64,000 nt of DNA from Planctomycetia bacterium (GCA_015200345.1 CP054187.1:2154470-2218469), one strand, 5' to 3'; counted from the first letter of the stretch, positions 44,018-53,238 are shown. Translations and numbers: made by a program. Notes: generated by a model not told the origin, from the letters alone.

Positions 44018-44787
44018 GATGCTCCCCTTCCTCTTGTTGAAATACAACGCGCGCCGATTCGCCTTCGTCCATTCAGCGCGGAGCGCAAAGCGCTCGGCTC
44101 GGCGACGAGGCGTCGCGCGGACAGAACCTCTCACTGCGTGGTGAGTTCGTGCCCTCCCAGTGCGAACTGGCGCCGGCGATCTGACAAGACGGGATTTCGC
44201 CTGCGCCGTCCGGAAACTTTCCCGCTCAATTGAACGCGGCGTCGAGTTGATCGCCGCGCGCGTCCCTTAATCTCCATTCTAATGATTCGCGCCCGCCGAC
44301 TCCAGCGCTGAACGGCTAGATTATCAAGCCAGCGTGAACTTTCGTGTGTCCTTCGCCGCGCTCGCGAGCGTTGCGGTCCTTGCACCGCAGGATCGGGCCG
44401 CTCCAAATGAATACATAGTCCTAATATCCCGAAGCGTCCGATACAATCCCTTCTGCCGCGCGAATCTCTTGCTCGCCTCATTCTTTCCTGCATGAAAGCC
44501 CGATCGTCGCGGGGGAGACGCCGGCGCACGGCTTTCCAGGTTGCCGGTTTCGCGCGCGACCGCAACAACGAAAAATCTTTCCGAAAGCAGTCAAACACCG
44601 TGCGGGCATTGACTTTCTCGGCCGTTTCTGATGAAGTAGTGGGCAGAGGGAAAGAAAACCTTTCGCACCGCTCGGAGCGAAACGGGGGGCGAAGCAACTC
44701 TGTCAAACGCGATGCCTGCCCGCGCGCCGTTCGGCCGTCGACTCTTCTTCTTGCCGGGATGGACCGGAAGAAACCGGAGGTTCAATC
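44018..44787. other. Long divergent intergenic region, no supported gene
   Basis: About 770 bases separate the large repeat-protein gene from the lipoprotein gene. A long minus-strand frame at 44131-44706 has arginine-rich, non-protein-like composition and no ribosome-binding site, so I do not call it. The region presumably holds both promoters. I found no clear -35/-10 pair, hairpin with T tract or RNA gene. Confidence 0.4.
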
Positions 44788-45807
44788 ATGTTGCGCGCAT
44801 TCAAACGATTCACATTCAAAGCCCAGGCCTGTCTCTGCGTCATGCTGGTCCTGCACTCGCAGTTCTTCATCGCGGGGTGCGGGCCGGGATTCAGCCTCTT
44901 CCCCACGGGCATGTTCATCATTCCGCTTGAAGCGGGCCATCCGATTGTCACCGCGCTGGAGGGCTCTTCCCTCGCGGGGCCGACGGCGCTGGAAGTCACC
45001 CCCGGCACGCGGCAGTTCCGGCTGATTTACAGCGACGCGCGCGAGTTGAGCGGCAGCTACATGATGAACGGCGACGCGATCACGCTGGCCGATTTCAACT
45101 TCTCGGTGCACGGCGAAGGCGCCAAGCTGGAGTTCAACAGTGCCAAGCAAGTCGCCGCCATCTCGGTGCACGGCGGCCCGACCTGGGCGCGCCCCGCCGA
45201 TGACAACGGTCGCGTCGTCGCCGCCGACGGCAATTCCACCAATCCCTACATGGCTGCCAATCAGGACATCCTCGAATTGGCCGCATCGCTGGATCAGGCG
45301 TCATCACAGAACGGCGGCACGCCGCCTGCGACCCCGCCCGGCGGCGGCGGCCCGATCAAGGGATCAACGGCCTCCGCGACCGGCACGCTGAACTCCATCC
45401 TCGCCGTTCTCGCGGCGATCTGGCTTCCGATCGCGAGCATCCTCCAGCCACTGGCGCAGCTTTTCACCGTCGCGTTTGTGCTGGACAACTCGTTCGGCCT
45501 GCGATTCGACGGCACGTGGAAAGCCGTGAACTCCTCGAGCAACCTGCTTGTCACTGTATCGGGCGGGAAAATCACCAAGCTCGTCGATGACGCATCGCGC
45601 CAGGAGTTGAACATCGTCACCACGCGCCTGGCGGATCGTTCGGGCAATCGGATCACCTGGGTCGTCAATGCGCAAGTCCTCGGACAGGCGACAACCGTCG
45701 AGTTCACCTTCGACGTCGAAGAGCTGACCAACGGCAATCTGGAGGGCACGCTGACCGCGCTGGGCAACACCTTCGCCCGCGTGCCGGTCACGATGTCGCG
45801 GCTGTAG
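44788..45807 (+). CDS. Putative lipoprotein with central hydrophobic segment, unknown
   Basis: The 339-residue protein starts at ATG 44788 after a GGAGG site. The signal ends at Cys31 ('FFIAGC'). The exported part is beta-rich. A Gly/Pro/Thr-rich linker ('GGTPPATPPGGGGPIKG') precedes a hydrophobic segment at about 205-225 ('LNSILAVLAAIWLPIASIL'). The C-terminal domain has 'GTWKAVNSSSNLLVTVSGGK', like a small lipocalin-type sheet. No family recognised. The next gene, also exported, starts 180 bases later. Confidence 0.65.
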   Translation: MLRAFKRFTFKAQACLCVMLVLHSQFFIAGCGPGFSLFPTGMFIIPLEAGHPIVTALEGSSLAGPTALEVTPGTRQFRLIYSDARELSGSYMMNGDAITLADFNFSVHGEGAKLEFNSAKQVAAISVHGGPTWARPADDNGRVVAADGNSTNPYMAANQDILELAASLDQASSQNGGTPPATPPGGGGPIKGSTASATGTLNSILAVLAAIWLPIASILQPLAQLFTVAFVLDNSFGLRFDGTWKAVNSSSNLLVTVSGGKITKLVDDASRQELNIVTTRLADRSGNRITWVVNAQVLGQATTVEFTFDVEELTNGNLEGTLTALGNTFARVPVTMSRL

Positions 45808-45988
45808 TCGTCGTGCTGCGCGGCCGCTCCCGCAGGGGGCGGCTTGCGCGCACGACCCAACCCCGGCTGGGCGGCCGGGCCATGCAGCGGCGCTTCGGCG
45901 TCGCGAATCCGGCGGCGGGCGAATCGCTCGTCGCGCGCGGGGCCTGCCATTGCATCTCTTGCCATTTCATCCAGAAGGAGGAAGGAAC

Positions 45989-47713
45989 ATGACTCGCACG
46001 AATTTTATCGCCCCGGCTCTTGCGGCGATTCTGACACTTGTCGCATCGCGTCCGGCGGCGGCGCAGTATGAACAGGTCGAGCAGCCCGCCGACAAAGGCG
46101 CCCCGGCTATCCAGAACGCCTTCGCACTGCAAGGCCCCATCAGCCACGGCGATTTGCTCGACCTCGGCGAGGACGACCACTTGCAATACGCACTGCTTGC
46201 CGGCCGCGCGGGCGGGCAGATCTTGAGCGGCGGGACGGCCAGCGGCGACGCCCTGGCACTGCAAGGCTCGACGGCCAATGATGGCAACATTCTCCTGAAC
46301 GCGCTGGGCGGAAACGTCGGCATCGGCACCGGCGCGCCGGCCTTCCTGCTTGATGTCAACGGTGCGGCCAACATCGCCGGAAATCTCACCGTCGGCGGCA
46401 CGCTTTCAGTGCCGGGCAACTTCAACTTCTCTGGCGATCTCACTGTCGACGGGACGGTCTTTACGCACTTCGTCACGGCCAACAGCCCGCTCCAGCTTCA
46501 AACCGACGGCGTCACACGGGTCTATATCGACGACAACACCAACAACGGGAACGTCGGCGTCGGCAATCCGCCGCCCGTGCCGCCGGCCTTCCCGCTCGAC
46601 GTGAACGGCGATATTCATACGAACTCGCAATTGCGATCATCGATCCCTGACGGCACCGCGCCGATGGTCGTCGCGTCCATGACGCGCGTTGACAATCTCA
46701 ATGTGGACAAGCTCGACGGCCTCAGCGAAGAGGAATTCGCCCTGCTCGCCGGTCGACCGGGCGGCCAACAACTCAACGGCGGAACGAACAACAACGATCC
46801 GCTTACCCTGAACGGCTCGGCGACCAACGACGGCGACGTCATCATCAACCCCAACGGCGGCAACGTCGGCATCATGACGACGACCCCGGGCGAAAAACTC
46901 GACGTGGTCGGCGGCAACATCCGCACGAATCAGCAATTCATCTCCACCATCCCCGATGGCACCCCGCCGCTCGTCGTGGACTCCATGACGGTCGTCACCA
47001 ATCTGAATGCCGACAAACTCGACGGTCGTCATGAAGACGAATTCGCCCTGCTCGCCGGGCGACCGGGCGGCCAGGTGCTGCACGGCGGCGACGCCGCGGG
47101 CGACGATCTCGTGCTTGATTCGACCAGCGACCCGATGAAGGGATTTGTCATTCTCAACCCGACGCCGGTCGGCCCCGGCGCCGGCAGCGTCGGCATCGGC
47201 ACGATGAACCCGACCGAAGCGCTGGAAGTCATCGGCTGCATCAAGGCGGATTGTCTGAAGATCACCGCGCCGAACTTCGTCGGCGTCAGCCCGCTGGGCA
47301 TGGTCCGTGCAGGCACCAGCGTTGACGTGCTGCCACAGGTAGACGGCACCGCGAAGGTCCGCGCGTCGGCCGTCGGCACGCACAGCACGATGATCCCGGT
47401 GAACCTGCACACGTCGCTTTTCGGCACGCAGCAGAAACTGGCCAACGTGCAGGTGTATTACAAGGTGACGTCGCCCAACAGCTTCATCGCGGTGACCCGC
47501 GCGCGAATCATGGGGCCGAACGGCACGTTCACGAACCTTGCCGTCAACGCGACGCAGCAGAAGTCCACCGCGTGGACCTCCTACTTCGTCACGCCGGCGA
47601 CCCCCGTGGACATCACCGGCCCCCTCTACCTGAATTTTGAATTGAACTACACCGGAACCAACACAGCCCACGATATCCAGATCGGCCAGATCATCCTGAC
47701 GACGGTCGAGTGA
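45989..47713 (+). CDS. Secreted fibre-like protein with tail-fibre-type repeats
   Basis: The 574-residue protein starts at ATG 45989 behind AAGGAGGA. A signal peptide ends near 'ASRPAAAQ'. The body has three units of the type 'EEFALLAGRPGGQ.L.GG' and four 'GNVGIGT..P...LDV.G' motifs. These are characteristic of phage tail fibres and of collagen-like or S74-associated exported proteins. The end is a beta-sandwich-like domain ('FGTQQKLANVQVYYKV'). No intramolecular chaperone domain is seen. A signal peptide instead of phage neighbours suggests a domesticated cell-surface fibre. Confidence 0.7.
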   Translation: MTRTNFIAPALAAILTLVASRPAAAQYEQVEQPADKGAPAIQNAFALQGPISHGDLLDLGEDDHLQYALLAGRAGGQILSGGTASGDALALQGSTANDGNILLNALGGNVGIGTGAPAFLLDVNGAANIAGNLTVGGTLSVPGNFNFSGDLTVDGTVFTHFVTANSPLQLQTDGVTRVYIDDNTNNGNVGVGNPPPVPPAFPLDVNGDIHTNSQLRSSIPDGTAPMVVASMTRVDNLNVDKLDGLSEEEFALLAGRPGGQQLNGGTNNNDPLTLNGSATNDGDVIINPNGGNVGIMTTTPGEKLDVVGGNIRTNQQFISTIPDGTPPLVVDSMTVVTNLNADKLDGRHEDEFALLAGRPGGQVLHGGDAAGDDLVLDSTSDPMKGFVILNPTPVGPGAGSVGIGTMNPTEALEVIGCIKADCLKITAPNFVGVSPLGMVRAGTSVDVLPQVDGTAKVRASAVGTHSTMIPVNLHTSLFGTQQKLANVQVYYKVTSPNSFIAVTRARIMGPNGTFTNLAVNATQQKSTAWTSYFVTPATPVDITGPLYLNFELNYTGTNTAHDIQIGQIILTTVE

Positions 47714-47946
47714 GCGCGCCACGGGCCGCACACAACGGAGCCAATGACCCAAAGCGAAAGCCCCGTGCAATGCGCATGGGGCATTGCCTTGGCGACTATG
47801 CCGCCTGCAGAGCTATAATCGATCCGGCGAGTCCGAATAGCGGCCCGAACGCCGCCGGAATTGCCCGGCGAATAACCAGGCCTGCTGTTCCGTTTATCTT
47901 TGACCGGAGATGGGAGTTTTACCCCTCTGTGTTATCAGGTGTCTCG

Positions 47947-48588
47947 ATGCCTTTTTTCCGACCATTGAAGGCTCGCCGGCTGCGCGGCGGATTCACATTG
48001 ATTGAGCTGCTCGTCAGCGTCGCGATCATTTCCCTGTTGATCGCCATTTTGCTGCCCTCGCTCGGGGCGGCTCGAGCCAGGGGCCGGCGGACGGCCTGCT
48101 CGAGCAATCTGCGCCAGCTCGCCATCGGCATGCGGTCCTACCTGGACTCGAGCGGCGACATCTTTCCGCACGCATCGTTCATGCCGTCGGTGGATCCGTT
48201 TCCAATCGGCATGCCGACACCCGACAATCCCGACCCTGATCCGAATCCCGTTGCGATCTATCTGGCCGACGTGCTCGCGCCGCACGTCGGTGACTCGGAG
48301 AAGGTCTTTGCCTGCCCCGACGACAACGGGCAGATCGTCCGCGGCGCTCCCAACGAGGGCAGATCCTATTTCTCCACCGAGAAGAGCAGCTACGAATACC
48401 GATTCCGTCTCGGAGGCATTTCGATCGCCGAATCGATCAAGCGCATGGCCGAGTTCACCGGCCGCACGATCAACGAGAACACGCTCTGGATTCTGCGCGA
48501 TTATGACAATTTTCACGGGCCCGGCGGCAAGCCCGGCGCGCGGCGGTACGTGTATTACGATACGCACGTGACGGATTTTGAGAATTAA
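47947..48588 (+). CDS. Prepilin-type protein (second copy)
   Basis: The 213-residue protein starts at ATG 47947. A basic leader ('KARRLRG') precedes '[20 protein letters not shown]', the prepilin cleavage motif with Glu+5, and 'ILLPSLGAARARGRRTACSSNLRQLAIG'. The C-terminal part ends with 'RRYVYYDTHVTDFEN', a shortened version of the family's 'DGHV' end. It is shorter than the copy at 30.5-31.4 kb. The gap 47714-47946 upstream has no supported gene. Confidence 0.85.
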   Translation: MPFFRPLKARRLRGGFTLIELLVSVAIISLLIAILLPSLGAARARGRRTACSSNLRQLAIGMRSYLDSSGDIFPHASFMPSVDPFPIGMPTPDNPDPDPNPVAIYLADVLAPHVGDSEKVFACPDDNGQIVRGAPNEGRSYFSTEKSSYEYRFRLGGISIAESIKRMAEFTGRTINENTLWILRDYDNFHGPGGKPGARRYVYYDTHVTDFEN

Positions 48589-48629
48589 CGCGAGCCGGCG
48601 GGTCTCGCCACAGCAGAAGGAACCACACC

Positions 48630-49322
48630 ATGTCTGTTTCATCCAGTCCGAAGACGCTTGTCATTGCCGGCGCGTTGATCGCCGCGCTGGGCGGCGGCGC
48701 GTGGGGCGTCGCGCATTTCGCGGGCGGCGCAAAGGACGCCGAGGCGACGACGACCGCCCTGCCCGAAGAGTACACCGTCGAGAAGATCAAGGCGTCGGCC
48801 ACGGAGGATCCGTCCGTCGTCATGGAGCGCATGCGCAATTTCATGGATCGCACCGATCTGACGGAGGAGCAGCGCGAGCAGGCCCGCAAGAACATGCGCG
48901 AGGCGATGGACCAGATGATGCAACAGCGCGTCGATGAATACTTCGCCGCCAAGACCGACGAAGACAAGAACGCCGTGCTGGACAAACACATTGACGAAAT
49001 GCAGAAGTTCATGAAGGCGATGGAAGAGCGCCGACGCCAGGAAGAGGAGAAGGAGGCGGCCGAGGAGAGCGATCCCGAAAAGAAGGCGGAGCGCGAAAAG
49101 CGGCGCGAGGAGATGCGCAACCGGTGGGCCAATCGCTCACAGGCCGAGCGCAAGGCCGACTCCGAAACGCGCGATCCGAACAAAAGCGCCCAGCGCATGG
49201 CGTACTTCGGTGCGATGATGCGGCGATCCGCCGAGCGGGGCATACAAATGCCGCGCTTTGGCGGACCGGGTGGACGCGGTCCAGGCGGCCCCGGCGGCGG
49301 CCGCCGCGGCCCGGGCGGGTAA
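48630..49322 (+). CDS. Membrane-anchored coiled-coil protein with Gly-rich tail
   Basis: This 230-residue protein starts MSVSSSPKTLVIAGALIAAL with AAGGA upstream. One membrane helix (about 9-30) anchors a charged, helical exported part containing 'DLTEEQREQARKNMREAMDQ' and long Glu/Lys/Arg runs that should form a coiled coil (residues 60-190). The last 30 residues are Gly/Pro/Arg-rich ('RFGGPGGRGPGGPGGGRRG'). The pattern resembles Spy/CpxP-like Thr-Glu-Glu-Gln segments but no firm assignment is possible. Confidence 0.65.
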   Translation: MSVSSSPKTLVIAGALIAALGGGAWGVAHFAGGAKDAEATTTALPEEYTVEKIKASATEDPSVVMERMRNFMDRTDLTEEQREQARKNMREAMDQMMQQRVDEYFAAKTDEDKNAVLDKHIDEMQKFMKAMEERRRQEEEKEAAEESDPEKKAEREKRREEMRNRWANRSQAERKADSETRDPNKSAQRMAYFGAMMRRSAERGIQMPRFGGPGGRGPGGPGGGRRGPGG

Positions 49323-49384
49323 TCGACATCGGGTATTCGACATCTATTGACTCGGACGATTCCCGCTAAACGATTCACGCTCAA

Positions 49385-49413
49385 CGAGCCGGGGGCTTCA
49401 GCCCGCGCGGCCC
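49385..49413. repeat. Intergenic copy of the dispersed palindromic repeat
   Basis: Reverse orientation of the unit at 16254-16282, 28 of 29 bases identical. The core GGGCTTCAGCCC is palindromic. It lies in the gap between the coiled-coil gene and the convergent GDSL lipase. Confidence 0.8.
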
Positions 49414-49495
49414 GCTTAACCGCCAAATAATTCCAACTGCCCCGCACGCGCCCCGCGCCGGCTCATGTCGATCCGGATTTCATCGGCAGCGCGCC

Positions 49496-50524
49496 TCAAA
49501 ATCGACATGCGTCGCCTCGCTCGGGCTGGCTGGCGAGCGAGAAATACATCAGCCAGAACTCCGTCTCCGGCGGCAGGATGTTGAAAGCGAATCCGGCGGG
49601 CGGCGGCGGCGGGGCGGCCGTCGGCAGGCTGGCCTGCAAGAGATCGATGGCCCGCTCCGCCAGCACCTGGTGCGAGACGCGCGTCGGGTGGACGTCATCC
49701 CAGAACAAATACGCATCGGGATTCTCGGCCAGTTGGCCCTCGCCGCCCGCGTAGCCGAGAAAGCCGCCGGTCCACGCGGGGTCGGTCGTATTCGTTAGCC
49801 CCGGCGGCGGCGACGCAATCATTTCCGCGAAGAGCGCGGCGATGTCCATCCGCCAGATGCGGATGTCGGGCAGCGTTTCAAGCTGATCGAGCCGGGCGCC
49901 AAGCGCCGCGTTCACGTCATTGGATAGCTGCGTCGCCCGCTCCTGCCGAGGCGTGTCGCGATAGCGCGGCGTCAGCCCGATGTCGGGCAGGTTCGGCACA
50001 AGGAACCACCGCCCGCCGAGTTCGTAAAGCCGCGCGACGGCGAGAAAAACGTTGTCGGCGATGGTCGTGGGCGGGTCGTTGCAGTCGTCGCCCAAAACGT
50101 CGAAAACATCGTTGGCCCCGCCCCAGACAACGAACAGCTCCGTGCCGGCTGGCTGACCGTGATACAAATCGACCTGCTGCCGAACGTTCGGCCCCAGCGG
50201 CAGACCGAACGACTGGCCCAGCCCGCGGCCGGTCCCTGATGCGGCGTGGGCGAAGTTGGTCCCGCCGCGGAAGCTGGGTCGCGCGACGAGACCGTAGCGC
50301 GACGCGAGCCGCTCGACCCAGACCGGCCCGTTTGATAGACGGCCGTCAAAATAAGGCGCCTGCGGCACGATGCTGAAGGCAGCGTGAATGTTCCCCGCGT
50401 CGGACAGGCTGTCGCCGAAGACGACGATCTGCGTAAACGGCCCGGTGGGCGCGGTCGGCGCAGAAAACAGGCCGCAACCGGAGATCGTGAATGCGACAAG
50501 GGCGATGGTCGCAAAGGTACGCAT
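49496..50524 (-). CDS. GDSL/SGNH-family lipase or esterase, lipoprotein
   Basis: The 342-residue protein has a lipoprotein signal ending 'ISGC' at residue 17. SGNH blocks are clear: block I 'IVVFGDSLSDAGN' (Ser), block II Gly in 'FRGGTNFAHAASG', block III 'VWGGANDVFD' (Asn), and block V 'FWDDVHPTRVSHQVLAE' (Asp, His). It resembles outer-membrane or secreted GDSL lipases. The start codon immediately follows the acyl-CoA dehydrogenase stop, and the ribosome-binding site is weak, so translation may be coupled. Function in lipid turnover fits the neighbour. Confidence 0.85.
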   Translation of the reverse strand: MRTFATIALVAFTISGCGLFSAPTAPTGPFTQIVVFGDSLSDAGNIHAAFSIVPQAPYFDGRLSNGPVWVERLASRYGLVARPSFRGGTNFAHAASGTGRGLGQSFGLPLGPNVRQQVDLYHGQPAGTELFVVWGGANDVFDVLGDDCNDPPTTIADNVFLAVARLYELGGRWFLVPNLPDIGLTPRYRDTPRQERATQLSNDVNAALGARLDQLETLPDIRIWRMDIAALFAEMIASPPPGLTNTTDPAWTGGFLGYAGGEGQLAENPDAYLFWDDVHPTRVSHQVLAERAIDLLQASLPTAAPPPPPAGFAFNILPPETEFWLMYFSLASQPERGDACRF

Positions 50525-51715
50525 CTAAAACGCCGCGTGGCCTGTCAGTTCCCGGCCGACGACCAGTTCGTGGATCGTCTCGGTGCCTTCGTAGGTAATC
50601 ACCGACTCGAGGTTCAGCATGTGGCGGATCGGGCTGCACTCGATGCTGATGCCGCCGGCGCCGAGGATGTCGCGGGCGTCGCGGGCGATGTCCAGCGCCA
50701 TGCGCACGTTGTTCCACTTGGCCATGCTCACCTGGCTGTGGTGCATCGTGCCGGCGTCTTTCAAGCGCCCCAGTTGCAGGGACAGCAATTGCGCCGTCGT
50801 GATGCGCCGGCTCATGTCCGCCAGCCGCCGCTGAATCGTCTGCGTGTGCGCGATCGGCCGCCCGAAGACGACGCGGATCTTCGCGAACTCCAGCGCCTCT
50901 TTGAAGCACGCGATGGCGGCTCCGATCGCCCCCCAGGTGATGCCGTATCGCGCCTGGGTCAGGCAGCCCAGCGGCCCCTTCAACCCCACGACGTTCGGCA
51001 GCATCTGCGAGGCGGGCACGCGCACGTTGTCGAAAAACAATTCGCTGGTGACGCTGGCGCGCAGGGAGAACTTCCGCAAAATGTCGCGTGCGGTGTAGCC
51101 CGGCATGCCCTTCTCGACGATGAACCCGCGCACGCCCTCGTCCGTCATCGCCCAGACGATGGCGATGTCGGCGATGGTGCCGTTGGTGATCCACATCTTG
51201 GCCCCGTTGATGACCCAGTCGCCGCCCTTTTTCACGGCGCGGGTCTTCATGGTGCCGGGATCGCTGCCGCCGTCCGGCTCGGTGAGGCCGAAACAGCCGA
51301 TGCACTCGCCCTTGGCCATGCGAGGTAAATACTTTTGTCTTTGTTCCTCGCTGCCGTAGGCGAGGATGGGGTACATGCACAGGCTGCCCTGCACGCTGAC
51401 GAAGCTGCGCACGCCGCTGTCGCCGCGCTCCAGCTCCTGGCAGACAAGGCCGTAGCAGACGTTGTTCAGGCCGGCGCAATCATAGCCCTCGATGTTGCAG
51501 CCGAGCAGGCCCATCGAAGCGATCTCGGGAACGAGTTCCTTTGGAAAACGGTGGTCCTCAAACGCCTGCGGAATGACCGGCAGCACGCGCTCGTCCACAA
51601 ACCGCGCGACCGCGTCCTGAATGGCGAGCTCATCGTCAGAGAGCAGGCTGCGGATGTTGTAGTAGTCGTACGGATTGGGCGTTTCAACGGCGGTAGTCAT
51701 GCTCGGTGCGGCCAT
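50525..51715 (-). CDS. Acyl-CoA dehydrogenase (glutaryl-CoA dehydrogenase-like)
   Basis: An FAD enzyme oxidising an acyl-CoA to the enoyl-CoA. The 396-residue protein starts at ATG 51715 behind GAGGAA. Hallmarks are 'IGCFGLTEPDGGSDPG', 'WVINGAKMWITNGTIADIAI', 'GLKGPLGCLTQARYGITWG' and the C-terminal catalytic 'YEGTETIHELVVGRELTG', with Glu as the base. The 'YEGT' context and 'TQARYGI.WG' favour the glutaryl-CoA group, though substrate range is not certain. Electron transfer to an ETF is expected; etfB is 24 kb away. Confidence 0.9.
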   Translation of the reverse strand: MAAPSMTTAVETPNPYDYYNIRSLLSDDELAIQDAVARFVDERVLPVIPQAFEDHRFPKELVPEIASMGLLGCNIEGYDCAGLNNVCYGLVCQELERGDSGVRSFVSVQGSLCMYPILAYGSEEQRQKYLPRMAKGECIGCFGLTEPDGGSDPGTMKTRAVKKGGDWVINGAKMWITNGTIADIAIVWAMTDEGVRGFIVEKGMPGYTARDILRKFSLRASVTSELFFDNVRVPASQMLPNVVGLKGPLGCLTQARYGITWGAIGAAIACFKEALEFAKIRVVFGRPIAHTQTIQRRLADMSRRITTAQLLSLQLGRLKDAGTMHHSQVSMAKWNNVRMALDIARDARDILGAGGISIECSPIRHMLNLESVITYEGTETIHELVVGRELTGHAAF

Positions 51716-51930
51716 GTGCGGTTCCTCGTGCTTCGGGTCCGTGTTGCGGGTCCAGGGTGTCGAACCGGGGATTGTAACGCAGCGGCGAGCCTCAATGAAG
51801 CACGGCGATGACATGACTGCATGTGATTATGGGCTGTTTTGGTCGGGCCAACTTGACGCCGGGCCTTCGCTGGGCCGATGAACAGGGTGAACGAATCCCG
51901 ATTCAATAAATCGAGCCGCCGGGGTGCGAC

Positions 51931-52473
51931 ATGGCGCAATCATTATCCACACACAGGAGCGATGCGCGGCCGCTGGTGCTGGTCACGCTCTGCGGCGGCG
52001 GCTGGCATCGCGAGACCCAGCGCATGCTGGAACAGTTCCCGGCGGACCAATTTCGCTACGCGTATGTTTACGGCCATTGCCGCGGTGTCCACGGCGCGGC
52101 CCGGCTGGAGATGCCGCACGACGGCCCTCGCTACCCGATGCACTACCTCGGGCCGACGCGTGCGCAGCGGTTCGGCTGGATCGGCAACGCCGTGCGCTTC
52201 GCGCGGTCGATGATCGAGGCCGATCGACTGGTCAGGCGGCTTCGCCCGGCCGCCATCCTCGCGGTCGGCACGGCCATGGCGCTGCCCCTGTTCGTCGCCG
52301 GGCGAAGGTGCGGCGCGACCTGTGTGTTTGTCGAATCGCTGACGAGATTTCGCAATTTGTCTGCGACCGGGCGATGGGTGCGGCGGCTGCGCCTGGCGGA
52401 TCGGCTGTACGTCCAGTGGCCACGGTTGCAGCGGACGCTTCCGGGCACGACGTACGCGGGGGCGGTGCTGTGA
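51931..52473 (+). CDS. Alg14/PssD-like glycosyltransferase subunit
   Basis: This 180-residue protein is the membrane-anchoring, acceptor-binding partner of a split GT-B glycosyltransferase. It has 'VLVTLCGGGWHRETQRMLEQ' near the N-terminus, similar to the 'GsGGHt.em..l' of Alg14, then 'PAAILAVGTAMALPLFVAGR' and 'CVFVESLTRFRNLSATGR'. The stop overlaps the start of the Alg13-like gene (GTGA). The two together likely add a sugar during polysaccharide or glycolipid synthesis. Confidence 0.75.
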   Translation: MAQSLSTHRSDARPLVLVTLCGGGWHRETQRMLEQFPADQFRYAYVYGHCRGVHGAARLEMPHDGPRYPMHYLGPTRAQRFGWIGNAVRFARSMIEADRLVRRLRPAAILAVGTAMALPLFVAGRRCGATCVFVESLTRFRNLSATGRWVRRLRLADRLYVQWPRLQRTLPGTTYAGAVL

Positions 52474-53087
52474 TCCTTGTCACCGTCGGCACACAGTTTT
52501 TTGACGAGTTGATCGACGAGGTGGACCGCCTCGCCGGCGCGAGAGCCTTCGACCAATTCACCGGCGCGGGGGCGGCAACAACTCTTGCCGACACATCTCC
52601 TGCCAGCGCTGGCCCCGCTTTTCATGGGCCGAACCGGCTGAAAGCCCGCGCCGCAGAGTGCGCAAAAGCCACGCCGGTGTCGGGCCGGCTGGAAACCGGC
52701 GGCGCAGCCGTCTTTGCGCAGATCGGCCTGCAAAAGAAGCCGCCGAAACATATCGCCCACGTCGCGTTCGATCGCGAGCTGGTCAGCAAGGCACGGCGGG
52801 CCGATCTCATCATCACGCATGCCGGCACCGGCTCGCTGATGGAGTTCCTCCCGATGGGCCGGCCGCTCATCGCCGTCGCGAACCCGACCAAGGCCGACAA
52901 CCACCAGTTGGAGTTCCTGCACGCGCTGGATGATGAATACGATTTCTGCTGGATCGCCGAACCGCGCTACCTCGAATCCGCCTTGCCCCAGGCGCGCCCG
53001 CCTCGACGGCGACACCATCCCGGCAATGCCCCCGGGCCGAGCATCGGCGAAAACATCGCCGCGTTCCTAGTCGGCAGAATTGAATAG
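52470..53087 (+). CDS. Alg13/PssE-like glycosyltransferase catalytic subunit
   Basis: The 205-residue protein starts at GTG 52470, overlapping the Alg14-like stop by four bases. It begins 'ILVTVGTQFFDELIDEVDRL', the Alg13 signature, and has 'ADLIITHAGTGSLMEFLPMG' and 'PLIAVANPTKADNHQLEFLHAL', the UDP-sugar-binding half of GT28. About 50 extra residues (roughly 30-80, low similarity) interrupt the domain between 'GARAFDQF' and 'VFAQIGLQKKPPKHIAHVAF'. They are encoded by repeat-like DNA. The C-terminus is arginine/proline-rich. Confidence 0.75.
   Translation: MILVTVGTQFFDELIDEVDRLAGARAFDQFTGAGAATTLADTSPASAGPAFHGPNRLKARAAECAKATPVSGRLETGGAAVFAQIGLQKKPPKHIAHVAFDRELVSKARRADLIITHAGTGSLMEFLPMGRPLIAVANPTKADNHQLEFLHALDDEYDFCWIAEPRYLESALPQARPPRRRHHPGNAPGPSIGENIAAFLVGRIE
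52610..52712. repeat. Repeat-like in-frame insertion in the Alg13-like gene
   Basis: The stretch contains short palindromic cores such as GGCTGAAAGCC and CCGGCTGGAAACCGG and is read without a frameshift. It has a different sequence from the repeat in the E1 gene but the same style. Boundaries are approximate. Confidence 0.45.
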
Positions 53088-53099
53088 GGCCGATCTGGC

Positions 53100-53116
53100 G
53101 GCAATAATTTATTGCC
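53100..53116 (+). terminator. Weak hairpin after the Alg13-like gene
   Basis: GGCAAT pairs with ATTGCC around a five-base loop and is followed by TTTGCG. It could weakly terminate the upstream plus-strand gene. It lies beyond the tracrRNA terminator on the opposite strand. Confidence 0.35.
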
Positions 53117-53126
53117 TTTGCGCAAT

Positions 53127-53232
53127 AAAAAGGCCGCACCCTTGCGGTTGCGGCCGGTCGCCCCGTGGGGCGTGGCCTGCGAATCTTTCTTCTTGTTACG
53201 AAAAGACACGCGGGCCGAGGTCGATTACACTG
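53127..53232 (-). ncRNA. tracrRNA of the type II CRISPR-Cas system
   Basis: On the minus strand the sequence begins AGTGTAATCGACC, identical to one end of the CRISPR repeat, and continues through about 36 nt of anti-repeat that matches the repeat with a few mismatches. It then has GGCCACGCCCC/GGGGCG-type stem-loops and a final hairpin GGCCGCA...TGCGGCC (53132-53155) followed by TTTTT. Length is about 105 nt. tracrRNA pairs with each crRNA repeat and is bound by Cas9. It lies between the Alg13-like gene and cas9, antisense to cas9. A promoter with ideal spacing is directly upstream. Confidence 0.9.
53132..53155 (-). terminator. tracrRNA intrinsic terminator
   Basis: GGCCGCA (53132-53138) pairs with TGCGGCC (53149-53155). 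The minus strand continues with TTTTT (plus-strand AAAAA at 53127-53131), the expected U tract. Confidence 0.85.
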
Positions 53233-53238
53233 GTCGTA

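Noticed and set aside
44131-44706. 191-codon minus-strand frame in the 44 kb gap
   Set aside because: Arginine-rich composition, no ribosome-binding site and no recognisable fold; typical of a chance frame in GC-rich DNA.
51938-51951. TTATCCACACA resembling a DnaA box
   Set aside because: It lies at the start of the Alg14-like gene, 12 kb from dnaA, as a single copy, so it is probably chance.
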